17,042 nt of DNA from JBBDYH01 sp040901795 (lineage in GTDB: Bacteria > Planctomycetota > Planctomycetia > Pirellulales > JALHPA01), in NCBI GenBank assembly GCA_040901795.1, contig JBBDYH010000120.1, positions 1-17,042 of the forward strand, read 5' to 3'. The notes under the pieces were generated by a model that did no database searches, was not told where the DNA came from, and saw nothing but the letters and a program-made list of their open reading frames with translations. Shown piece after piece: positions 1 to 5,663 of the stretch. Each line of letters opens with the position of its first letter. Position 1 is the stretch's first letter. A program made the position numbers and the translations under genes.

Positions 1-50
1 GGGAGACTGCGAGAGTGGGAGACGACGAGACAAGGAGACGGGGAGACGAG
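1..50. repeat. Purine-rich low-complexity repeat (GGAGAC units)
   Basis: Imperfect tandem units ending in GAGAC (GGGAGAC, AAGGAGAC, GGGGAGAC, GACGAGAC) run from the left edge to about position 49. No reading frame or gene is supported here. It directly abuts the inverted repeat at 50-115, so the gap downstream of the epimerase gene appears to consist wholly of repeats. The element may continue beyond the left edge. Confidence 0.6.
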
Positions 51-115
51 TCATGCTGAGCGGAGCGAAGCATCTAGCCAGGCACAAGAAGATCCATCGC
101 TTCGCTCAGGATGAC
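50..115. repeat. Imperfect inverted repeat overlapping the epimerase stop codon
   Basis: The 26-base arms 50-75 and 90-115 are reverse complements at 22 of 26 positions and are separated by a 14-base loop. The right arm contains the TGA stop (106-108, minus strand) and last codons of the epimerase-like gene. Transcribed from the minus strand, it would form a long hairpin at the mRNA 3' end. No clear T-run follows, so a simple Rho-independent terminator is not shown. From memory, similar arms (TGAGCGAAGCG type) are dispersed in many planctomycete and other bacterial genomes; this was not checked. Confidence 0.7.
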
Positions 116-972
116 CCGGTGCTCGCTGCGAGACCTTGTTTATACGTGGAATACTGCAATTGATAACCGATCTCATTTATCAACCGGGCGTTGTTGACTC
201 GCTTGTCAGTGTTGCCCCGCGCGTCGGACGGGCCGCGATCTTGCTTGTGCGCAAACACCGGCGACGGAGCGCCCAGCAATCGCGCCGCTTCGGCATAGTA
301 CTCTCGCCGCACGACCGGGTGTCCGTCCGAAACGAGATACATGCGGGGCGGCTCAACTTGATTCTCGACCGCGAGCACCACGCGCGCCGCGTCGTCCACG
401 TAAATCAGATTCAAATAGGCGTCAGGGTCCGCTGCAAGCGGTTTCCCGGCGATCAGCTCTTCGCGTCGCGGAATTCGACCCGGACCGTAGAGCCCGGCCA
501 TGCGCAGAATGATCGCGCGCGCAGCGATCGAGTGCCCGCGCAACACCGACTCCGCCTCCAGAAACATCCGGCCGACTTCGCTCGCCGGATCACAAGACGA
601 CTCTTCATCGATCCAGCTCCCATCGGTCTGCCCATAAACCCCCGTGGTGCTGATATAGATAAATCGCTGGACGCTCGAAGGGAGTGCGTCGAGCACTCTG
701 CCCAGTCCCTCGACGTACACCTCTCGCCTCGCCTTGCCCGCGGCGCGGTCATAGCCCACGGCATAGAGCACCGTGTCGACGTCGCTAAGTCGCCGCACGC
801 GGTCGAGCGACGCGGCATCGGTCACATCCGCCACGACCGGCAGATAGCCGGCCTGTTGAAACTGCCTAGCCCGATCCGCCGAGCGCGTGACCACCGCCAC
901 CGTCACGCCGCGCGCTTGCCACAGCCTTGCCACGCGGGAGCCCAGATATCCGCAGCCGACGATAAGTTTCAT
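106..972 (-). CDS. NAD(P)-dependent epimerase/dehydratase-like protein (extended SDR, YeeZ-like)
   Basis: The 288-residue protein opens with a Rossmann nucleotide-binding strand, MKLIVGCGYLGSRVA (G6, G8, G11), typical of the NAD-dependent epimerase/dehydratase family. Later come YISTTGVYG (the region that carries the catalytic Tyr in SDRs), LRMAGLYGPGR and the NLIYVDDAARVV segment common to this family. The canonical YxxxK pair is not intact after VYG, so it is probably an atypical member of the YeeZ/YfcH kind, and the substrate is unknown. The ATG at 970-972 is chosen because it places the glycine motif at the N-terminus. The longer frame to 1011 would translate the REP unit at 979-1029. The gene lies 63 bases downstream of ruvX on the same strand. 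Its last codons and TGA stop are supplied by the inverted repeat at 50-115, so the C-terminal tail (ASTGSS) is probably repeat-derived. Confidence 0.8.
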   Translation of the reverse strand: MKLIVGCGYLGSRVARLWQARGVTVAVVTRSADRARQFQQAGYLPVVADVTDAASLDRVRRLSDVDTVLYAVGYDRAAGKARREVYVEGLGRVLDALPSSVQRFIYISTTGVYGQTDGSWIDEESSCDPASEVGRMFLEAESVLRGHSIAARAIILRMAGLYGPGRIPRREELIAGKPLAADPDAYLNLIYVDDAARVVLAVENQVEPPRMYLVSDGHPVVRREYYAEAARLLGAPSPVFAHKQDRGPSDARGNTDKRVNNARLINEIGYQLQYSTYKQGLAASTGSS

Positions 973-978
973 AGCACC

Positions 979-1029
979 GTAGTCCTCTCGCTCCGCGAGA
1001 GGATACATCACGCGGAGCGTGATGACTAC
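979..1029. repeat. Bipartite REP-like element (two inverted hairpins with GTAG feet)
   Basis: Unit 1 (979-1002, plus) and unit 2 (1006-1029, minus) are 24-mers that both begin GTAGTC and fold into an 8-bp stem with a TCC loop. They face each other across a 3-base linker (ATA). The units differ at four positions, and these form exactly two stem base pairs (C-G to A-T and T-A to A-T), so pairing is preserved. A GTAG tetranucleotide at the foot of a hairpin is the known signature of REP sequences served by RAYT transposases. The element fills nearly all of the ruvX-epimerase spacer, 6 bases from each gene. Confidence 0.85.
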
Positions 1030-1035
1030 ACTGGC

Positions 1036-1494
1036 TCAATCATCCAGGCTTCCCGGCGGCGCCCCGCGAGATTGCGATTCCAAATACGCCGTCAACAGAA
1101 TCTGTGCGGCCAGCTTGTCGAGCTTCTCTTTCCGCCTCTTCTTGGTCAAATGCATATCCAGCAACATCCGCTCGGCCTCGCTCGACGTGTATCGCTCGTC
1201 AAAGAACTCCACCGGGCGGCCAGTCACCTTCGCCAGCCACTCGCCAAACCGCCGCGCCTCCAGCGACTTGCCGCTCTCGTCGCCGCTCAGGTGAACGGGC
1301 AGCCCAACAATGAACCGGTCGATCCGCTCTTCGTCAGCGAGTTTTCGAAAGTACCGGGCATCAGCGACTTCCCCACGGCGCGTGTAGTTCTCGAAGGGAC
1401 TGGCCAGCCGCTGCTCGAAATCCGTCACCGCGATGCCGATCCGTACAGTGCCAAAGTCGACACCCGCCAGCCGGCCGTGAACTGTCTGGTTCAT
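1036..1494 (-). CDS. ruvX: RuvX/YqgF-type Holliday junction resolvase-like nuclease
   Basis: The 152-residue protein has the RNase H-like fold signatures of the YqgF/RuvX family: GVDFGTVRIGIAV with acidic D13, the GLPVHLSG loop (64-71), FFDERYTSSEAE with D99/E100, and the C-terminal LDKLAAQILLTAYL helix with D126. Family members are putative Holliday junction resolvases, also implicated in 16S rRNA 5'-end maturation in E. coli. The length is near the family norm of about 140-150. The ATG at 1492-1494 is preferred to the frame start at 1539, because the extra 15 residues come from the repeat-bearing spacer. No clear Shine-Dalgarno is visible. It lies downstream of the hydrolase gene and is separated from the epimerase gene only by the REP pair. 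Confidence 0.9.
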   Translation of the reverse strand: MNQTVHGRLAGVDFGTVRIGIAVTDFEQRLASPFENYTRRGEVADARYFRKLADEERIDRFIVGLPVHLSGDESGKSLEARRFGEWLAKVTGRPVEFFDERYTSSEAERMLLDMHLTKKRRKEKLDKLAAQILLTAYLESQSRGAPPGSLDD

Positions 1495-1509
1495 ATTTGC
1501 TTTTGGATG

Positions 1510-1622
1510 AACCGCAGAGGCGCCGAGACGCGGAGTCAAGGCGAGGAAGGGGAAGAGCTAATTGCGAACTGCATCACTTCATCCGCTACTGTCCTCTCTG
1601 CGCCTCCGCGCCTCAGCGGTTT
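1510..1622. repeat. Long imperfect inverted repeat between hydrolase gene and ruvX
   Basis: The left arm, about 1510-1535 (AACCGCAGAGGCGCCGAGAC onward), matches the reverse complement of the right arm, about 1596-1621, at roughly 22 of 26 positions, with about 60 bases between them. The right arm touches the TAA stop (1621-1623) of the upstream hydrolase gene. From memory, the ACCGCAGAGGCGC...GAGACGC motif is a frequent dispersed repeat in planctomycete genomes; this was not verified. The 126-base spacer holds nothing else recognised. Confidence 0.65.
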
Positions 1623-2739
1623 ACTCTACCGCCGCCGCGCTTACCGCCTCCAGCGGCTGCCGTTTGTCTTCGCTCACGAAATACCCATGCTCCAAAAACC
1701 GCAGCGCCGCCTGCTGCACTTCCGGATTGATCATCAACAGCGCATGCAGACCGCCGATCACGATAAAGTCGCGCGCTCCGGGCAGCTTCGTCTCCTCGAC
1801 CGAGACGACGAGATCATCGTCGCCGGGCAGGAGCGGGTTGTAGCCATTCGCATCGCGTTCACCGCCGGCGATAATGCCGAATTCGGTTTGCGGTGTGGCG
1901 AGATGCTTGTGGAGATCGTTCCACTGCCGTGCAAGCGCCCGGCCCGACTGTCCCAACACGCGATCGAAGATCGAATTGCCTCCGAAGATCTCCGCCATCC
2001 GAGCGCCGTTATTCGGCGCGCCTACCATCACAAACCGTTTGATCCGCGGATCGGGCCGCCGGCCGTTGGCGTCGGTGTGGTCGGCAAGGTAGTGGCGGAT
2101 CACGATGTTGCCCAGGCTATGCGCCACGAAGTTGATCTCCGTGACCTTCTCGCCAAGGTTCTCGATCACCCGCGCCAGCGACCGAGCGTGCGTGGCCACA
2201 TCCGCTTGCGTACTGGCATAGCCGACCGAGAGCACGGTGAGCTTGCTGTTGGCACGGAGAAACTCGACCATGTCGTCGTTGGAGATTCGCGTCCGGCCGA
2301 GTCCGTGCAATACCAACACAACCTTTCCTTCGAGGGCCGGCAGTTTTTGCTCGCGTTGGATCCCCTCGAACTTTGTGCGGCATTCCTCGAACGTGCCCCA
2401 GGCATGCCGGACTTCTTCCCCGTCGATAAGCCGGTAATGACCCTCCTCGGCGTGCCGTTGGATGCGCCAGTCGTGATATACCAGCTCATCGGTCCAGAAA
2501 CGTCGCCCACCGAGTGTGGGAGTCTTGAGATTCGGGCGGTCTTTGCCATTGGTCGCTCCAGCGTCGTCGAGAATCGGCGCCGCAGCAGCATCCTTATCTA
2601 TCGTCGGACGGACCGTCTCGGCAGAGTCCGCCGACGCGGCTGCGGCCGGCGTTGCAGCCGCCTTTCCTTCGGCGGACAGCGCGCACCCGGCGGCGCCCAA
2701 GTGGATCAACACGACAAGCAGGACAAATCGATATTTCAT
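1621..2739 (-). CDS. Secreted or lipoprotein alpha/beta hydrolase (lipase/esterase-like)
   Basis: The 372-residue protein starts MKYRFVLLVVLIHLGAAGC, a signal peptide with a possible but imperfect lipobox (AAGC). An Ala/Asp-rich linker follows to about residue 95. The catalytic domain shows the oxyanion-hole HGLG (H145), the nucleophile elbow AHSLG (S208), an acidic GDDDLVV loop (D307-D309) and a terminal GLHALL histidine (H332). This matches a Ser-Asp-His alpha/beta hydrolase of the lipase or PGAP1-like kind; the substrate is not apparent. The ATG at 2737-2739 is chosen because the signal peptide begins there. The longer frame to 2814 only translates the GGAATG repeat. A TATAAT box (2746-2751) lies 6 bases upstream, so the mRNA may be leaderless or nearly so. 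The C-terminus ends on the inverted repeat at 1510-1622. Confidence 0.82.
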   Translation of the reverse strand: MKYRFVLLVVLIHLGAAGCALSAEGKAAATPAAAASADSAETVRPTIDKDAAAAPILDDAGATNGKDRPNLKTPTLGGRRFWTDELVYHDWRIQRHAEEGHYRLIDGEEVRHAWGTFEECRTKFEGIQREQKLPALEGKVVLVLHGLGRTRISNDDMVEFLRANSKLTVLSVGYASTQADVATHARSLARVIENLGEKVTEINFVAHSLGNIVIRHYLADHTDANGRRPDPRIKRFVMVGAPNNGARMAEIFGGNSIFDRVLGQSGRALARQWNDLHKHLATPQTEFGIIAGGERDANGYNPLLPGDDDLVVSVEETKLPGARDFIVIGGLHALLMINPEVQQAALRFLEHGYFVSEDKRQPLEAVSAAAVE

Positions 2740-2745
2740 GACCCT

Positions 2746-2751
2746 ATTATA
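2746..2751 (-). promoter_or_regulatory. Possible -10 box (TATAAT) just before hydrolase start
   Basis: A perfect TATAAT hexamer on the minus strand ends 6 bases before the hydrolase ATG (2739). No convincing -35 element is visible at the usual 16-18 base distance. If used, transcription would begin at or very near the start codon, giving a leaderless message. This is a suggestion from sequence only. Confidence 0.3.
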
Positions 2752-2774
2752 CTCGCGGCTCGAATTGATCGTTT

Positions 2775-2823
2775 CATTCCCCATTCCGCATTCCCCCATT
2801 CCGCATTCCCCCATTCCCCAATC
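2775..2823. repeat. Tandem 15-mer simple repeat (CATTCCCCCATTCCG)
   Basis: Three near-identical units (2775-2788, 2789-2803, 2804-2823) built from CATTCC, CCCATTCC and GCATTCC words occupy the gap between the mannose-1-phosphate guanylyltransferase stop (TAG, 2824-2826) and the hydrolase start region. On the minus strand they read as GGGAATG/GCGGAATG repeats. A related array occurs inside waaA at 8277-8339. They carry no coding evidence; the MGECGMGECGMG translation of this stretch is an artefact. Confidence 0.75.
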
Positions 2824-3912
2824 CTACAAATACTCTCTCCACCCCCGCTCCTCCAGCAGCTTCACCACCTGCCGGATCGATTCCTCGTCCTGGTTTCGCG
2901 CGATCAGCGTGGCGTCGGGTGTGTGGACAACGATGCAATCGGTCAGGCCAAGCGTCACGATCAGGTGATCGTCGCTGCTGCGGATCAACGTGCCAGTGGT
3001 GTTCAAGCCCAGGTGCTTTGCTGCGACCGTGTTGCCGTGCTCGTCCGGCCTTTGAATTCGAGCAATCGCCTGCCAGCTTCCAACATCGTCCCACTCAAAC
3101 GGCGCCTCGACCACCAGCACGTCTCGCGCGTGTTCCATCACGGCGTAGTCGATCGACTTACCTTGGATCGCGGCAAACTCGCGATCAAGCGTCGCTTGGT
3201 AGTGTGGCGTGCCGATTGTGGCGGCGATGGTCGCCAGGTGCTCATACATCGGCGGCTCATGCCTGGCCAGCGCGTCGAGTATGGTTTGCGCCTTCCAGAC
3301 GAAGATGCCGGAGTTCCAGTAAAACGATCCCGCGGCAATAAACTCGCGCGCCAGGCTGGCCGGCGGTTTTTCTCGGAACCGCGCCACTTCGTAGATCTTC
3401 AGCTCGCTCGCCGCCTGCGCCGGCGGAACGCTCCGGCCGCACTCGATATAACCAAAGCTCTCGGCCGGGTACGTGGGCCGAATGCCGAACGTCACGATCC
3501 GTTGCGGTTGCCCTTCCACCAATTTGTGGGCCGCCTGAATTGCCTGCTGAAAGACTTCGTCAGTCTGAATCACATGGTCCGACGGCATGACGGCCATCGT
3601 GGCATCGCGATCGAGCCGCGCCAAATGAAACGCCGCCAAGCCGATGCATGGCGCCGTGTCTCGCTTGCAGGGCTCCGCCAAAATGGCGCTCGCCGGCAAT
3701 TGCGGCAACTGCTCGGCAATCGGTTCTGCCAAACGCGCGTTGGTCAAGATGAGCACGCGCTCCGGCGGAACTGCGCTTCCCAGCCGCGCCACCGTGCGCT
3801 GGATCATCGTCTCGTCGCCAGTCAGGCGGAGCAGTTGCTTGGGCCGATCCGTACGGCTTTCTGGCCAAAACCGCGTGCCGGCCCCTCCGGCCATGATGAC
3901 GGCGTGCAGCAT
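2824..3912 (-). CDS. manC: Mannose-1-phosphate guanylyltransferase
   Basis: The 362-residue cytoplasmic enzyme converts mannose-1-phosphate and GTP to GDP-mannose for surface polysaccharides. It opens with MLHAVIMAGGAGTRFWPESR and PKQ (G9-K25), the nucleotidyltransferase signature of ManC/RfbM/XanB. Further family motifs are MPSDHVI, FGYIE, FREKP, WNSGIFVW, DYAVME and FEWDDVGSW. It has the length of the short, single-domain form, without the phosphomannose isomerase domain of bifunctional homologues. The ATG at 3910-3912 fits because the motif follows at once; upstream residues to 3957 come from a palindrome. The gene follows the UDPGP-family gene on the same strand after about 100 bases of palindromic sequence, so the two sugar-nucleotide enzymes may share a transcript. 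A tandem repeat starts right after the stop. Confidence 0.92.
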   Translation of the reverse strand: MLHAVIMAGGAGTRFWPESRTDRPKQLLRLTGDETMIQRTVARLGSAVPPERVLILTNARLAEPIAEQLPQLPASAILAEPCKRDTAPCIGLAAFHLARLDRDATMAVMPSDHVIQTDEVFQQAIQAAHKLVEGQPQRIVTFGIRPTYPAESFGYIECGRSVPPAQAASELKIYEVARFREKPPASLAREFIAAGSFYWNSGIFVWKAQTILDALARHEPPMYEHLATIAATIGTPHYQATLDREFAAIQGKSIDYAVMEHARDVLVVEAPFEWDDVGSWQAIARIQRPDEHGNTVAAKHLGLNTTGTLIRSSDDHLIVTLGLTDCIVVHTPDATLIARNQDEESIRQVVKLLEERGWREYL

Positions 3913-3945
3913 GCAGGGTTCGGGGTTCAGGTTGGAATTCAGCCT

Positions 3946-3999
3946 ACAGGTCGCCACGGCGACTCGCGGTGGCGAGCTGTGCTGGCCCGCCGCGGCGGG
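3946..3999. repeat. Two adjacent palindromes in the UDPGP-manC spacer
   Basis: Bases 3946-3980 form a near-perfect 35-base palindrome: ACAG/CTGT outer arms, TCGCCAC (3951-3957) against GTGGCGA (3969-3975), and GCGA/TCGC inner arms, with only two G:G mismatch positions and a single central base. Bases 3986-3999 (CCCGCCGCGGCGGG) are a perfect 14-base palindrome. Both lie 3' of the UDPGP-family gene on the minus strand and upstream of manC. No T-run follows, so they could be REP-like elements, mRNA-stabilising hairpins or protein sites rather than classical terminators. Confidence 0.7.
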
Positions 4000-4014
4000 A
4001 ACTCCAACGGCTTT

Positions 4015-5421
4015 TTAGCAGAAAAACCGGGGTTGCGTCACCTGCAGTTCCGGCCCCAGCCGCACTTCTCGCCGCCGCGAAAGGAGGTCTTCCTCATCCA
4101 TTGCAAACAGCGGGCTGATTTCGACCGCGATTCGCGGCTCAACTTTCGCTCCGGCCGCGGCGAGCCACTCGGTATGCAGATTGACCATCTGCTCTTGCAC
4201 GGTTTTGGGGGTGTCGCGGGGTTCGCCCGGCCCGTTTTTGACGGGAGCAAAGGCTCGCCGGGCGTCGACTTCCATCACAAAACCCCGTTCCGCCGCCGGC
4301 AACAGGTCGAATATGAACCGCTCGAACTTAAGCGCATTGGGTGCTTCGGGCTCGATCAGTTCACCGGCTGGATTGACATGCGCCACTTTCTTGCGAGCCA
4401 GGTGGAAGGGCAGGGCAGTGGCCGAGCCGCTCATCCGCCGCAGAAAGGTAACATCGAATACATGAATCCCCGTGTTGCCGGCCCACAAGTAAAGCGAGCC
4501 GTCGGAGTTTCGCTTGTTGGCGACCTCCTCGGGCAGATCACTGTATTCAATGATCGCCATCCGGCCATCGATCATGGCGACGTTGCCCACCTTCTCCAGT
4601 GGCGCTTGTTTGGCGACAACCTGGGTGGAGAGCTCCGAGCGACTCAGAACGTGGTACCCGATGAACTCCGGATCGCACAGCGGCACGAGTGGATTATCCA
4701 CCTGGCAGTAGAACAGGTGCCGAATCGCGCGACGTTCGAGCTCGTCGAGGCCGCCGCTTTTGGCCAGCGCCGCCAGCATCCCGCCGTGCCCATCGGGGCT
4801 CAACGCAAGCTCGTGCTTAGAAGCCAAAAGCAGTTTGCCGGTTTCCAGATCAACCGCCGGCATCTGCCCCTGGCAGAACAGCCTCACTTCGTCAGGCGGC
4901 AGGCCGAAGTAACGTTCCGATTGCAGATACGCGACGGTTTCGTCGTGTGTCGCGGAACTGGTCATGACAAACAGCGGTACGCGAACTCCATAGCGCCGGC
5001 CGGTTGCCAGCACCTTTTCGAACAGAATCCGGAACAACGTCGAGCCGGAAACAGGCCCAATGGGGAACATCCCTTTCGGATAATCAAAACCCAGCCGCGT
5101 TCCCTGGCCGCCGGCCACGATAACCACCGCCATGTCGCCGCGCGACAAGGCTTCGCGGCCGCGCTGGGCCGCTGCATCTGCCGAGAAGGAATTGTCCAGA
5201 CTGTTGAGGCGCGCTGCGGGTGGAGGCGTTGCCCGCTCGGCTTTCGTGGCCCAGTCTTCGCCGCTCGACTGGTCGCGAAACAGTCGCTCGACCAAGGCGA
5301 AATCGACGCGGCCTATTGCTTCGGCTATCGATTGTCGTTGCTCGTCAGCCAACTCATCCCAAAACGCGATCAAGTGTTCTTGGCTGTATGTCGAAAGCCG
5401 CTTGTGAAGTTCTCGTTTCAT
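4015..5421 (-). CDS. UDPGP-family UTP-sugar-1-phosphate uridylyltransferase (UAP/UDP-GlcNAc pyrophosphorylase-like)
   Basis: The 468-residue protein belongs to the UDPGP type 1 family, most like eukaryotic UDP-N-acetylglucosamine pyrophosphorylase (UAP) and related UDP-sugar pyrophosphorylases, rather than bacterial GlmU or GalU. It has a helical N-terminus (1-95), the signature VIVAGGQGTRLGFDYPKG (100-117), a SPDGHGGMLAAL substrate loop, FYCQVDNPLVPLCDPEFIGYH (uridine/metal site), NTGIHVFDVTFL, and the late EVDARRAFAPVKN motif with its Lys. It would make UDP-GlcNAc or UDP-glucose from UTP and the sugar phosphate; which sugar cannot be decided from motifs. A 39-residue membrane peptide ends 3 bases upstream, suggesting coupling. 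manC follows on the same strand. Confidence 0.85.
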   Translation of the reverse strand: MKRELHKRLSTYSQEHLIAFWDELADEQRQSIAEAIGRVDFALVERLFRDQSSGEDWATKAERATPPPAARLNSLDNSFSADAAAQRGREALSRGDMAVVIVAGGQGTRLGFDYPKGMFPIGPVSGSTLFRILFEKVLATGRRYGVRVPLFVMTSSATHDETVAYLQSERYFGLPPDEVRLFCQGQMPAVDLETGKLLLASKHELALSPDGHGGMLAALAKSGGLDELERRAIRHLFYCQVDNPLVPLCDPEFIGYHVLSRSELSTQVVAKQAPLEKVGNVAMIDGRMAIIEYSDLPEEVANKRNSDGSLYLWAGNTGIHVFDVTFLRRMSGSATALPFHLARKKVAHVNPAGELIEPEAPNALKFERFIFDLLPAAERGFVMEVDARRAFAPVKNGPGEPRDTPKTVQEQMVNLHTEWLAAAGAKVEPRIAVEISPLFAMDEEDLLSRRREVRLGPELQVTQPRFFC

Positions 5422-5424
5422 GTT

Positions 5425-5544
5425 TTACCCATCAAACCAACCACGCACCCAAGCATACGCCAACAGGCAGAGCAACGGAAACGCCACGAAGATCAGCCCG
5501 TAGGTAAAGATCGTCGTCCAGACATGTCGGGGCCATCGCGCCAT
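5425..5544 (-). CDS. Small single-pass membrane protein (39 aa), coupled to UDPGP-family gene
   Basis: ATG at 5542-5544 opens a 39-codon frame ending TAA at 5425-5427. The product begins MARWPRHVWT, continues with a strongly hydrophobic stretch of about 20 residues (IFTYGLIFVAFPLLCLLAYA) and ends WVRGWFDG. That is one predicted transmembrane helix with basic residues near the N-terminus. The stop lies 3 bases before the pyrophosphorylase ATG, an operon-like spacing. No other ATG/GTG/TTG in this frame gives a long product, and no Shine-Dalgarno is evident. The family is not recognised. It may anchor or regulate the adjacent enzyme or be an unrelated micropeptide. Confidence 0.5.
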   Translation of the reverse strand: MARWPRHVWTTIFTYGLIFVAFPLLCLLAYAWVRGWFDG

Positions 5545-5553
5545 AGAGAAAAT

Positions 5554-5646
5554 CGTAGCCGAACTCGCCCAAATTCGGGAGGACCTGAAAACCGTAGCGG
5601 GGCTCGCCAGAATTCCGCGGATCCGAATTCTGGCGAATTCAGCTAC
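5554..5646. repeat. Repeat cluster with GAATTCTGGCG palindrome
   Basis: CGCCAGAATTC (5605-5615) and GAATTCTGGCG (5625-5635) form a perfect 11-bp inverted repeat around a 9-base loop. Outer GTAGC (5594-5598) and GCTAC (5642-5646) could extend it. A diverged direct copy of the left half (CGTAGC, then CTCGCC, then AATTC) starts at 5554, 39 bases before its match at 5593. The cluster lies downstream of the metK-coupled membrane protein gene and just upstream of the 39-residue peptide. It looks like a dispersed intergenic repeat; a hairpin role in mRNA processing is possible. Confidence 0.65.
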
Positions 5647-5663
5647 CGGCGAACCGAAGGATG

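Noticed and set aside
973..1011. N-terminal extension of the epimerase-like protein
   Set aside because: It is encoded by the REP hairpins, and the Rossmann motif begins right after the ATG at 972.
2740..2814. N-terminal extension MGECGMGECGMGNE of the hydrolase
   Set aside because: It only translates the tandem GGAATG repeat, while a clear signal peptide begins at the ATG of 2739.
5250..5450. CRISPR array or tRNA gene in this or any other gap
   Set aside because: No regularly spaced identical repeats and no cloverleaf with a TTCGA-type T-loop were found in the intergenic stretches inspected.
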